From positions 19,232,127 through 19,296,126 of the forward strand of contig NC_079412.1 in assembly GCF_026213295.1 (NCBI RefSeq): a stretch of 64,000 nucleotides of DNA, in the 5' to 3' direction. The DNA is from Gadus chalcogrammus. Taxonomy: Eukaryota; Chordata; Actinopteri; Gadiformes; Gadidae. Positions 1 through 21,683 of the stretch are shown here, piece after piece. Every line of letters starts with the position of its first letter. Positions within the stretch are counted from its first letter, which is position 1. The translations under genes and the position numbers were made by a program. The notes beneath the pieces were generated by a model, which was given only the letters and a program-made list of their open reading frames with translations, searched no databases and was not told the origin of the DNA.

Positions 1-230
1 CTCCTCAATTGACAACAAAAGTCAAATTGACACTATGATAGATTGCTAATAGGAATTTTGTGCCGCTGAACATGACAAATGGGTCGACATACGTAACTAA
101 CATTATTGTTTCTCTCATAAGTGTTTTTCTTTCAATGGCAGGGGGATTCCTAAACATGGAAATATGCTGTGCATCAGACAAATACACAGTGTTTCCCCCA
201 GCACACAACAATAGGGCCCCGCCTTGACTA

Positions 231-233
<3 letters not shown>
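1..233. other. non-coding left edge, AT-rich
   Basis: AT-rich DNA with no supportable exon; the short open frames lack coding character. A hAT-like end is suggested at 187-229, and the segment runs into an AT array. Confidence 0.5.
187..229 (+). mobile_element. possible hAT-type transposon end fragment
   Basis: The stretch begins CAGTGTTTCCC (187-197) and continues into a GGGCCCCGCC-type segment (213-224). hAT-type non-autonomous elements of fish commonly begin CAGTGTTTCCC and carry a GC-rich subterminal block. No matching GGGAAACACTG end or 8 bp target duplication was found nearby, because the AT array follows directly. If real, this is only one end. The similarity is from memory of the family and could be chance. 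Confidence 0.25.

Positions 234-287
<54 letters not shown>
234..287. repeat. (AT)n microsatellite, about 27 units
   Basis: Uninterrupted alternating A/T for 54 bp, followed by an AT-rich flank (ttcttttataaatatttttt). Such arrays vary in length and can form cruciforms. Confidence 0.97.
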
Positions 288-288
<1 letters not shown>

Positions 289-289
<1 letters not shown>

Positions 290-3200
290 TTTTATAAATA
301 TTTTTTAATTATTATGCATTAACAAAGTAGAAAACTCTCTTAGGGAATGAAAACATAAAGATAAATAATGCATTAGTAACAGGGGAATGAAATTGAAACG
401 ACCCCCCCCATCCTTAATTCGGGCGCCCAAACTCGCCCAAATCAAGGATGAGTGAGAGTCGACGTACTGAACATTTATTCCATGTCAAATAAGTCGTCGT
501 TGTGGCAGCATTTAGTGAAAAGGAAGACAAAAAGTGTTGGAATTCTGTGAACAGTTTTTCATGTTGTAATGGAGCTCTTTGAATTTTTGAGTTTAACACC
601 CGATAGGCTGTGAGTTTGAACGTATCAGACATGGCACTGTGGCACCCATCACACCGTCGCCCATTGGGACCCATTATATTAAACACAGAACAAAACCTCG
701 AATCAAAACTTCTGACGTGTTGTCATTCTGCTATGTTATATGGCGCTCCCTGGCTCGTCCGGTGTGACTCGCTATACATTAAAGCTCAACCATGATTAAA
801 GTTATAGTTATGTTTTCACTGTCAAAGTTATGTTTTTCACTACCAAAGTAGCCATTGCTAGCAACTCAGATAGATCCTCGTCTAGTAGGGATAACCTGCT
901 CTCTTGGATGCATGTCCTTGAGCCTTTGGGCACTGGGGCTTCGTGTGAAATCCCCCTTTCTTTGAAATGTTTACACATCAATAAAACTGGCTCAATTTAG
1001 AGATAAGCTGACAAGGACATAATCACCCATCCCAACGGTCCCACATCTGGGAGCTAACCGGTTCTTAAAACCTTTTGAGTGCTGGTAAAACTCTCAAGTT
1101 CTTTGTAGGCTTGTGTTCTGAAGGTTGTGTTATGGGATGGGTCATTTATTCTGTTATTGTTCAATGATCCTCTCATCTTGAGTAGCTGGTTGGACTGAAA
1201 TTACAGAGTCCAGGTTGCTTTATTTCTTTGCTTTGTTGTGTTTCCTTAGTGGCTAAGGCTGCTTCTTGCCTACAGGCAGAATCTCATACGTGCAACCAAT
1301 AAATTATGTTCAATATAAGGCGGTAGTATCTTAAATAGTTAAAGGGTTTAATGAATGTATATTGATTTATGATACAGGTAGCAGACATTGGACATGGATA
1401 TGATGAATGGCATCACAGTGGTGAAAGTGGTTATAATTTAAAGGTTTCATTTCCTTAAAACCTTTCTTTATAACCCCTAAAAAGCCATCTTTTACCTGAT
1501 CTGTGGGGCCTATTTTGGAGCATTTTCCGGAAGGATGGCTGAGTTTATGGAGACGCTGAAGGAGGGCTGCATGCTAACTGTTTACAAACGGGTACCAAGG
1601 AATGGCAGGGATGGAACAATCTGTATTCTGTTTGTTAGTGTGCCATCTGATAGTTTGATGGGATGGGAAACTGGGAAGCTGTTGGGTGTGTACCATGCCC
1701 CCTTGTTAGAGATTTAAAACATTTAAAATGTTGAGAATGCTCAGAACCTCATTTTGTCAGGTGTAGTGTGGAATATTTAAACCAGTTATATAGTGAGTTA
1801 AAGGTTTTCTTATTTTGACATTCCCTGTGTGCTGGCACTGTGTTGCAGGTTTGGAAGCTGTTTGCCTATAATGCTGTTTTGTATGCTTTATAATGGTTTT
1901 CAAAATCATTGCATTTATACTTATCCATTTTGATTTTTTTTACCACTGCAGTACTTTAATATATTAAGCTGGTTTTAATCCCCTGTATCCCCTTGCTTGT
2001 GAAGCACTGAACCTTAAACTATTTCAAATGCATGTACATTACAGATAACCAATCCGTCTGACACAGCACTCTGATTGCGATGTGCTGAGCTGTGACTTTT
2101 GAAACCATGTCTGTACAGTGACATTAGTTTATACTGTATCGTCTCACCAGGAACAATAACAAAGTGTCATTTGCTCTGACGTTATTGTTTTGAAAAAGTG
2201 TATTTATTTGTCTTCCATACCTTTCCATTAACAAAACTCCTCAAGTGAAAAACTGGCTGTGCAAGACAATGATTGTATACTAATATAATATTATATAATA
2301 TTAATCATGCTATACTATCTAATCGTATTCAGTTTTAGAGAACTGGGTTTGTTTTGGTGGCTAACATTAGAAGCCTGCATTGCATGCTTTCTAGCATGAA
2401 CCAAAAGGTTGGAGTTGTCAACCCAGTGTATTTCAGCAATTCATTTTGGCATTTCCTCCACCATTTCTCCCTCCTAATTCCACACCCTTCCTCCGTGTCT
2501 CCCACTCTGTCCTTTAGCAGAACCTTGAAGCACTATTGAAATTCTGCACTGCCTTTTGAAATCACTGTTGATGAGGCAACGTGAACCCACACTGGCTCTG
2601 CTGTGTTCCCTCTCCAGGACATTTTTCAAAGTCATGTTTATATAATTAGCAAGAAGTCAAAGTGCTTTGACGGTATCCAACAATGGATATGCTTAGCAGT
2701 CTCGTCTGGAATCAAAGCATGAATGGTTTGGCTGGATGCTAGTTGTCCTTTTTACAAGACTAAATGCTGGTAACCGTTTTCCCTGCTCCCCCATTATTAG
2801 TGCTGAGTTTCCATTGGATGCACCTAATGATGCATGACAACCAGATGCACAATGTGAATACATCCAAGTTGCGTGTTCTGAATTCTGAAGTAGGCTATGT
2901 TGGTATACGCCTTGGTAATCCATATAGGCTACCCTAAGATGATGAAAACAGCCAGATCTAACAGGAACAATGCCTTTTCCTGATTAAAATGACTAACAAG
3001 CTGTCTTTCATCATGTTGCGGTTATGCCTACGTTATGCCTTCCTCTATATATGCATATACTAAGTCCTCAGTACTTGCACTAAGGAATCGACATTAGCAT
3101 TAACATTCTACTACAATAAATGTATCACAGCATGTGCTTGAAATGGTAATTAATTTGAAAAATGTAATACATATTCATGATCACGAATAGATACTTTTTT

Positions 3201-3704
3201 ATTTTGATGATCCAGTTTTGGGTGAACTCATTATGATCAGACCCTACATTTTAGCCTGATGTTAGCATAGATAGGGATGTGTTTCCTTGTTAGTTTCGTT
3301 TTTATTCATGTTTGAGGGGGATATGTGTGTGTTAGGTTTGAGAAAGAGAATTATTGAGAGCAGGCTGACAAACCTCTATTATCCAACTGCCTTGGTTTGA
3401 AGCCACGTGACTCAGATGGCAGACTTGTCGATAGAGAGAAGAGCAGCACAAACTTAATTAACTGGGAAATGTGATTAATTTAAAGGCCTAATTTAATGGA
3501 ACAATGGACGTTAAAAGAAAGCATTTGTCATAAATATTTGAGAACAGAAGTGTCTTATGTTGTATTCTGTTGTTCTGTTATCCTATTTTCTGTGGTTTTA
3601 TTAGTCCTTTTGGATTTATACTGGGACCATAGACCGTTTAGGGTTTGGACCTATCTTCAGTTTTTTTTTTTTAAAAGACCCAACATTTAGGAAGGAGCAG
3701 TTAC
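289..3704. other. non-coding DNA, no gene seen
   Basis: AT-rich to moderate GC. Visible items are a C8 run (402-409), a near-palindromic TAATATAATATTATATAATA-type stretch (2281-2303) and a TTAATTAA palindrome (3454-3461). Reading frames up to 90 codons occur (for example 414-686 on the minus strand and 1535-1717 on the plus strand), but they show no recognisable domain and no consistent codon bias. I see no exon with both splice sites. Confidence 0.5.
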
Positions 3705-3741
3705 ATAATAATAATAATAATAATAATGATAATAATAATAT
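3705..3741. repeat. (ATA)n trinucleotide tract
   Basis: Roughly 12 ATA/TAA units with one G interruption (AATGATAAT). It is interpreted as the tail of the adjoining retroelement-like repeat rather than an independent microsatellite. Confidence 0.9.
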
Positions 3742-3935
3742 ATTTGTAGAGCACTTTACATTCAGAAATCTCAAAGTGCTACAGAGTTTAAGAGAGAGGA
3801 AAAAAAATAAAACAGGTTGTTTAAACATATAATGCATAAACAGTAAAAGGGAAATTAGCAAAAGGCTTTTTAAAAAGATAATTCGTAAGTTTTTTTTAAA
3901 AAACAGCTTTAGTCTGTGGGGCATCACATCATCAA
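3705..3935 (-). mobile_element. decayed dispersed retroelement-like repeat
   Basis: An ATA/ATAATG trinucleotide tail (3705-3741) is followed by TATTTGTAGAGCACTTTACA and then CTCAAAGTGCTACAGAG. This pairs a GAGCACTTTA motif with an AAGTGCT motif, followed by A-rich sequence and a TTTAAAAAGAT...AACAGCTTTAGTCTGTGGGGC segment ending near 3935. This order resembles a dispersed repeat I recall from many teleost genomes. The trinucleotide tail at the left end suggests that the 3' end lies there, so the element reads on the minus strand. The copy is degenerate with no intact frame; a 103-codon minus frame across it is low-complexity (Leu/Phe/Ser-rich). I cannot name the exact LINE/SINE family. Confidence 0.55.
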
Positions 3936-7400
<3,465 letters not shown>

Positions 7401-7501
7401 ACTATCCACCGCTGGCGTGCTGCTGCTGACGTGAAGGCTTTTCCAGTGAGTGAGCAGGGCTGCCAATATCATCTGGGCTGATGGCGGAGGAGTGGGGAGA
7501 C

Positions 7502-7514
7502 GGGGGGGGGGGGG
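7502..7514 (+). repeat. G13 homopolymer
   Basis: Thirteen consecutive G residues; the length is uncertain in any assembly. Confidence 0.95.
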
Positions 7515-7587
7515 ATATGGCGGATCTCTGCCTCTCTATAAATACCCCTGTCACGCTTCTATCAAATGAGCCCGGTGCACTAAAGGG

Positions 7588-7603
7588 CCGGCGTTAGCGC
7601 CGG
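7588..7603. repeat. GC-rich perfect hairpin, 6 bp stem
   Basis: CCGGCG and CGCCGG are separated by the TTAG loop. It lies 44 bp after the end of the TATA-like motif and has no U run, so it is not a terminator-like structure. Confidence 0.6.
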
Positions 7604-7760
7604 GGGTGTTTTTCACGCACGTCTGCAAAGGTCCAGGGGGTCTGGAAAGGTCAGCGTTGCGCTCAATAGCACATTCATATGAGCGGGTTTGTGTATTGAC
7701 GTTTATCATGATGGGTGTCGCAGATAAAAAGTATCATTAGAATTAATTATCCAGAGGGTT

Positions 7761-9596
7761 ATTGGATGAGGCTGTGAAATCGCCACTTTCAACCGCTGCT
7801 AGATTGATCTTACTCTGCGGCGCCACGGACAACGGAAGGAGGATTTATTTAGACCTAAACAAAACTGTGAAAATATATTGTATGCATATCGACCCAAGCA
7901 GAGCCCTAGGTTCCTGCACCTCAGCATAAATACCATATATAGTATTTATTCTCTGTGGTAATCTAATGAATCCATAAGATATTATTTTAAAGGCCACTGG
8001 TATTTTACGATGCATTTTCCAACTTCAATTAGGTGTTTAGTAATCGACTTCAGGAGAAAATATCCTTAAGGGTCTTTGTAATGAATATAGTTTGAGCATT
8101 TCTGCATTTGATGTGTTTCACTCTGAGAAACTTGTTTCGGCCGTAAAAAAGAAAGAGGGAAATGCTCCCGGGAGTGTTCAGCATCGGGATTCCCAGATTT
8201 AAAAGGAAAACCTTCTGGCCTTGCGCCAGTCCTTGCCACTCCTCCCTCCGCCGCCGCTGATGAAGTTTCCAGGGCGACGATGATAATCCTGACACTGCAT
8301 CCTCCTAAGTCAGCCAGCCATGCAGTGCAGATATGGACGTGTCCCTGGCAGATTGGGAGGTAGATTTTCCGTCCACACCCCCTGTGGTGGCGGATGCCTC
8401 TGGGGAACAGCCATGTAAATAATGAATGCCTGGGGGTGTGAAACATGCACAGATAACCTTCAAGACAGGCGCGGATCAGTGCCTTCACATTAGCTGATAG
8501 GATTAAGGGTAAAGTCTACAGAAACCTCTTCATAAGAAAACACAAATCTAACCACAGCAGCTTGGGCGGGTTACATGCTTGCTTAGTGTGCGTCTGTTGG
8601 GCTGGTGGAGGTAATCATAAGGTAATAGCTCAGCAATCTGACGTCGGTTGTGACGGGACTTGCCGTCATTATCTTTCTTCAGCAAATAGCTTTTGATAAG
8701 CAGTCTGAAAATTATACAATTTGATCCAAAATAAAAGTCGCAGAAATCCCAAATTGCAGAAATGTATTAAAAATCCACTTCTTTTTTCAAAATGCTACAT
8801 TTCAACCTTTCTGATGATTGATAACACCTTGAGTATTTCCAGAGAGTGCTTGATCACTTGCTTTATTCCACAGTGTGTTATATTTAATCAGCTGGCCAAC
8901 AAGCTCTTGCTTAAATGCCATGGAAGATTGTGATATGTCTCACATGCTTGACGGTTACTGCTCTCAATATCCAAATAAACAAAACCTATTAGTGAGCACA
9001 ATATGACTCTCATGCCTCCCAGATGCATGAGGAGACCCATTCATCCAGCATATGCTGTTGAGAGGAGAACACGTCGGGAACAAAACCAGTCCCACTTTAT
9101 AGTCCCATCTGTCAACAGAGGAGTGATGCACAGCCCATAAGAGAGATGCTCTTTTCTTGTGCTCTTTCAAGTCGTCTCTCGCTGTGCCTCAGAACGCAAG
9201 TCCCCTGCAAGAAGTCCCCCCTCCATTCTCTCATCTCCTCCATGCTGGACGCCCTGCTCTCTGTCACTCTAGTACCAGAGCCGGCGCAGCTCTGTAGGGC
9301 TCTGAGTGAGCGGTGTTAGTACTGTGCTGGACGAAAACCTCCAAGAGACCAAATAAGATGCACCAGAAAATGACCCTCTCCCTGGGAGACAAGGCAGCAT
9401 TGTATTGGCTCTGATGAATAGCTTGTGGTAGTAATGATGAATCTGAGCATCAGGCCCTTTTCTCTTTTTATTCTTTGTTTTGTTTACATTAAAGTCATAA
9501 TTTATAAAACCAGAGCAATTAGCTTGAACAGCTGTAACACAATGACCCCTATTCATCATGGCTATTGGGTCCTGCCTGTTTGTATAATGTATATTG
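7761..9596. other. non-coding DNA, no gene seen
   Basis: Unique sequence without arrays. The part at 8040-8480 has enhancer-like content and a small open frame and is described separately. The rest shows AT-rich stretches and frames of no more than 96 codons with no domain signal. Confidence 0.45.
8040..8480. other. mixed-GC unique segment with 29-codon open frame
   Basis: On the plus strand ATG at 8333 opens a 29-codon frame (8333-8419, TAA at 8420) that starts MDVSLADWEV and ends GEQPCK. It is acidic and Pro/Val-containing, with no recognised motif. The stop overlaps a forkhead-like TGTAAATA (8414-8421). A 140-codon minus-strand frame also crosses the segment, so open frames here probably reflect composition. 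It may be a conserved non-coding element or an exon fragment; neither can be shown. Confidence 0.2.
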
Positions 9597-9690
9597 GTCT
9601 CTCTCTGTCCCTCTCACACTCACCCTTTCCTCTCCTCTCTCTAGGTTGCTCTCTCTCACTCTCTCATACACACCCTATCTCTTTCTTTCT
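9597..9690 (+). repeat. imperfect CT-rich tract
   Basis: Interrupted CTCTCT/TCCC/CACTC sequence with several short CT runs. It is low-complexity pyrimidine DNA, not a single clean array. Confidence 0.75.
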
Positions 9691-13864
<4,174 letters not shown>

Positions 13865-15808
13865 AGTGTGCACATACACGTATTCACACATTCAAACTCA
13901 TATTTACACAGCAAACATTATTGTTTATTTTCAGAATGATAGGTCTGTCACACTTCCTGCAGTGCAGGCCTTCAAATTGCATCTGTACCGTTTTTTCTCA
14001 TTATATCATGTGCACACATGTGCACTTTACCATTGAACCATATAAGGATAATGAAAAAGGAAGATGCATTGACATGCAGATTGGTTTATTCATATGATGA
14101 AATTCAAACACTAGCAAATGTGGATTGATTCTGTGATTTCTCACACAAGGAGATTACTATTTGTTTAAATATGTGTTCAGATTATTTTCTATTGACAGAT
14201 CAGCAGTTCAACAGTTTTTATTCGAGGCAAAGAAGTGTATGACGGACCTACTACACAGACTTTATATAACAGTCCCCGGGTCAATCTATGAACTGGAAAA
14301 ATACCCATAGCTCCAAGTTATCTGGGGTATGACAAAGTTTCACAATCCGATATGTAGGATATTTACCACATAAACATTATGAAACTATTGTAATGCAAAG
14401 ATAGGCCATATGAAATACGACTAGTTTTTTCCAAAGTGTATTCATTGTCCTCCCTGTCTTGGCGAGCGTTTCTGCTCAGCACCTGTGTGGCCGGTGATAA
14501 GGCAGTTATGGGCATGACAAGGCCCTGTCTCCATCCAGCCCGATTCCTCTATTGCTCCGTGTGCCTCTCTCCCACTCCCAGGGCCAAAAACAATATGCTG
14601 TAAATTGCGCCATGGCGTCTTCGTCGGTTGATACGCCGCCCGTGAACGTGATGTGATTGGGTATCGATTCACGCCACAACACTAAAATTGCCTGCCTCGC
14701 GACAGCCACAGCCCACGAGTGACAGCTTGGGTACAGGACAGGAGTGGCGTGGTGTGTGTGGGCCTCTGTGAGAGGATGCCTTCTCTCTTCCCTCCTCTGA
14801 TCACCGCCCTCTCACTGGGGCTGGAGAGGAGCGGCTCAGAGAGCAGAGACAGGTCCCCCCCTGCTGAGTTGCGGGAGAACATCACAGCTTCATACACAGC
14901 AATCTAATACACCACAGGAGCTAGGCTTTCCCCCTTTGTAGGGAATGTTCTATCCATTTACAAAAAGCATGTAAACGTCCTCTTTCCATTAAAATGCCAG
15001 TGATATTTGCACATAGACCGTTTTTTTTTTTTTAAATCTGTTGATGTTTTAACATTTGCAGCGTTAAGCAAAGATGGGGAGGCTTTATGCTGGCTTTTCA
15101 ATTGAAAGTAGTAGTGACACAGTGCTGTCAATCTGCATATGATTAAAACATGCCCTGGATCCTGTTAGAAGATGAATAATGCAAAATAAATTGCTTGTGT
15201 AATGAAGAAATGGAAAATAATCCCACCACAATTAACTTTCCCACATGCAGCCCATAACACAGTCATGCTCCTTCTACTAGGACATGATGTCCAGCTGTGG
15301 AAGATCTGAGACTGGGAGACACTGGGGATTAAGTAACATCATCGAGTTACACTAGGCGGGTCCATGTATTTGATGCAGTCTGTAAAGTAAACATTACACT
15401 TATTTGCTCTAAAATGAAAAACGATGTGCTTGGGGCACCCTTGTGCTGGGTACGGTATACAGAGTCTATATAAATATATGATGGATCATCATAGCTGGGC
15501 TATATATAGTAAAGATGAGATGTGATACTTGCTTTATTGCGTCAACTTTTTTTGTTTAGTCTGCAATTAAGGATGCATGGTAGTGAAACGCCCCTCTCAA
15601 ACCACCAAGTCGCTCTCTGGCCCTCAGGGTGAAGTGCAAAATGAAATGCAGAACGACACCTGCCTGAGGTTGCTTAATCATGCCCTGATCCTCCCTTAAG
15701 TGGTACAGCTTAGTGATTCTTATACGCACACTTTTGATAATGCCCTCGCATTACTTCTGCCATTCTAAATGAGAGCCAAGCATTGCAAAGAATAAAGGAT
15801 AAATGTTT
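13865..15808. other. non-coding DNA, no gene seen
   Basis: Unique sequence. The stretch 15100-15250 is repeat-free and contains GATGAATAATGCAAAATAAA with other AT-rich motifs, resembling a conserved element. Minus-strand frames at 14442-14897 overlap a GC-moderate patch (14450-14890) but show no domain. Confidence 0.4.
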
Positions 15809-15990
15809 GTTTGAGCCCTATATATATATATATATATAGAATCATTAGAATAATGGACTATGAAAATAATAGATTGTTTGAGCCTTATATATCTATGTAT
15901 TTATTAGTATTAATTTAGAAATGATCCATGACCAAATATTTGAATTTATATCTACATATATATATATATATATATATAGGCTCATCAAAC
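15809..15990. repeat. short element bounded by imperfect inverted repeats and TA runs
   Basis: The left edge reads GTTTGAGCCCTATATATA (15809 onward), a second direct copy reads GTTTGAGCCTTATATAT (15876 onward), and the right edge is the inverse, TATATATAGGCTCATCAAAC (15971-15990), with a 3 bp insertion. Two TA runs (15819-15838 and 15956-15978) lie inside the ends. This could be a small MITE relic or a diverged inverted duplication of AT-rich DNA. Confidence 0.4.
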
Positions 15991-19808
<3,818 letters not shown>

Positions 19809-20292
19809 TTAAAGGTTGGGGATGGGATTTGCCAAACGCCAGCAGATTTTGAAAATACAAAACTCAAATGGTCCTACCCCCTCTCCTTCAACACTGACTC
19901 TGACTCCACCCATTCCAAGTACATCGCGCAATCATGCACGAGCGAACACAGATGTGCGAGAGTGAGCCATTAGCTAGTTAGCTAGCTCCCGTAGCTACCA
20001 CAGGATAACAACAAACAGAAGCTTTCTCTGGGTCACGAGCTTTGAGTACGTGCACGAAGGGGTCGCGCGGGGAGCGGGGGAGGGGAGTGCAGTACGACCG
20101 TTTGATTGACGTACTTACTGTCCAATGCCACTCGGTGGGTCTGGAAATCATTGGCTGGAGTTTTTCGCCCGTTCCGGAGATGATTGACATGTTTAATTTT
20201 CATGTCAGTATTTCTAACTCAGGGTTATGATAAGGATTTCAAGTCATTTTGCAAAAATGGCCAAAAAAGAGAATTCCATACCCAACCTTTAA
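19809..20292. mobile_element. TTAA-flanked MITE (non-autonomous DNA transposon)
   Basis: The left end reads AGGTTGGGGATGGGATTT (19813-19830). The right end, read on the opposite strand, is AGGTTGGGTATGGAATTC (20288 leftward). The termini thus match at 15 of the first 18 positions, including the first eight. Both ends abut TTAA (19809-19812 and 20289-20292), the expected target duplication. The 476 bp interior encodes no transposase and contains a TAGCTAGTTAGCTAGCT palindromic patch (about 19972-19988) and a CpG-rich core. TTAA duplications are known for piggyBac and Kolobok superfamilies; the termini do not start with the CCC usual in piggyBac, so Kolobok-like is the better guess. The short frames inside are not genes. 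Confidence 0.8.
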
Positions 20293-21352
20293 GTAAGCTT
20301 TTGTTCTATAGTAATTTCTATTTACTTTGTATGCATCTCTGATCCTCACAGTTATTTAAAGCAGTGTGACAAACCTTAATTTCTGCATTTATTTAAAGTT
20401 GTTGATTTATTTAAGTCTTGTTGTTGTTCTGTTTTGCTTTTACTATTATTGTTTTTGTTTGAGCCTCCGGGTCTAGTATAGGCTGACGTGCCATATTTTG
20501 CTTTAAACCACAAAATAAAGAAGACAAATGCATTTTTGTCTTGAGACTACCTTGCTCACAAAGCTGAGTTTGTATTTAATGTTGCTAAATTGTAAAGAAA
20601 GCATTAAAAACATAAAACATGAGTAATGTGAGGGAAAGGCTTTGGTGCCTAGCTTAGTGTACCCTCATTTTCTAGAGAGGTTTTGAAATGAGCAGACACT
20701 TAATTTACGGTGTCTGTACTGTAAAAGCATACTAGAGAGATAGTGTCCATCGCTCCCCAGCTGTGGTCTAGACGTGTCCTGGAGACAGTACACTGTTAAG
20801 GTTGCTTGGTTTGTTTTTTCCTGTCAATCACTAATCACTTAAGTGTTGTGATGAGCCATTAATATTTGAATGCCACTTATTGTGAATTGAGATCTACAAC
20901 TTAAGAGTACTTACACATGTTCTCACTTCACCTTCCTTGTTTTATTTTTTTTTCCAGAGACATCCATACAGGCGCCATAATGGTTTATATTGAACCCATG
21001 ACCTCCTGCATAAGCTTGGTAATCATTTCACTTTTTATTTAATGCATTATGATTGATTTTTCATATTTTTGCCATTCTGTCATAACCCCTTCCATGAGCT
21101 TACACAGCCTTTATTTAGTCCTGTGCTTATGTTTCTTTACCCCTCTCCGTATTTTTCATTGTTTGCTTGCTTTTACTGTTTTGTGTCCCATTGAAAGTTG
21201 GCAGTGCCTCTTGCACAGCATTTATTCATGTATGTTATAATATTTCTTGTTTTTGTTGGGTTACTTCTGCCATCCCATTATCTTTCCACAGTTTTTTCCC
21301 TCCTCGTGGATAACTGATTCATCATATTTAAACAATATTTAAAAAATCCCAA
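20293..21352. other. non-coding DNA with one exon-like patch
   Basis: AT-rich unique DNA. The only item with gene-like structure is at 20958-21018 (separate entry). The stretch 21040-21290 is T-rich with a hydrophobic-looking 63-codon frame and no other support. Confidence 0.4.
20958..21018 (+). other. possible cryptic or alternative exon, 61 nt
   Basis: A strong acceptor (long T/C tract ending TTTTTTTTTCCAG, AG at 20956-20957) precedes a 61 nt segment that ends ...AAGCTTG followed by GTAATC (GT at 21019-21020). In the second frame the segment is open and reads DIHTGAIMVYIEPMTSCISL; the other two frames contain stops. The donor is only moderate and no partner exon is seen, so this may be a decoy site in T-rich DNA. 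Confidence 0.2.
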
Positions 21353-21628
21353 TTACTTGGGTGAAAGTTCCTTATTACTTGAGGATAAACTCCCTCTCTT
21401 GATCTTTTTCTTTCTATTTTTCCTCCTCTTCAAAGTCACGCGAGTGTTTGGGTATTCTCTCCATGGGACAGCCCGAACGGAAACAGAATATAGTGAAACA
21501 AAAACTGGGGGAGGAGGGCTGTAAACACGCAATACTCTCTCCTCCGAGCTGCACATCCCACACGCTCCACAGCCGATCCTACATAGGTGCTTTCCAATGC
21601 TGCGAAAACCCCAATCAGTGTTACTCAT
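21353..21628 (-). CDS. doubtful 91-codon frame with optimal Kozak context
   Basis: On the minus strand the ATG at 21628-21626 is preceded by GCCACC, an ideal vertebrate initiation context, and opens 91 codons ending at 21353. The product starts MSNTDWGFRSIGKHLCRIGC. The middle has a Cys-rich patch and a PPPP run; the C-terminal third is Lys/Arg-rich and derives from pyrimidine-rich DNA, which argues against a real protein. No homologue is recognised. The plus strand carries a competing small frame over the same ATG (see 21627-21683). Confidence 0.12.
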   Translation of the reverse strand: MSNTDWGFRSIGKHLCRIGCGACGMCSSEERVLRVYSPPPPVFVSLYSVSVRAVPWREYPNTRVTLKRRKNRKKKIKRGSLSSSNKELSPK

Positions 21629-21683
21629 GGTGGCCGACACCGTGCCGGATCCCATGCTCTCTCCAGCGGACGATGAGCAGTAA
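21627..21683 (+). other. 18-codon open frame with donor-like end
   Basis: ATG at 21627 opens MVADTVPDPMLSPADDEQ and stops at TAA (21681-21683). The codons are strongly G/C-ending and acidic, as in many vertebrate first exons, and GTAAGC at 21680-21685 could be a splice donor two bases into the Gln codon. The product is not recognised. The surrounding patch (21440-21960) is CpG-richer than its neighbours. It could be a first coding exon or coincidence. Confidence 0.18.

Larger units (their letters stand above)
7401..7760 (+). promoter_or_regulatory. possible TATA-type promoter patch with G13 run and hairpin
   Basis: A G13 homopolymer (7502-7514) precedes TATAAATA (7537-7544), which matches TATAWAWR and sits between pyrimidine-rich and CCCC flanks. 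About 45 bp downstream lies a perfect hairpin, CCGGCG-TTAG-CGCCGG (7588-7603), in a CpG-containing patch that stands out from its AT-rich surroundings. No downstream reading frame or exon could be assigned, so it may be a chance TATA motif or an enhancer fragment. Confidence 0.25.
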
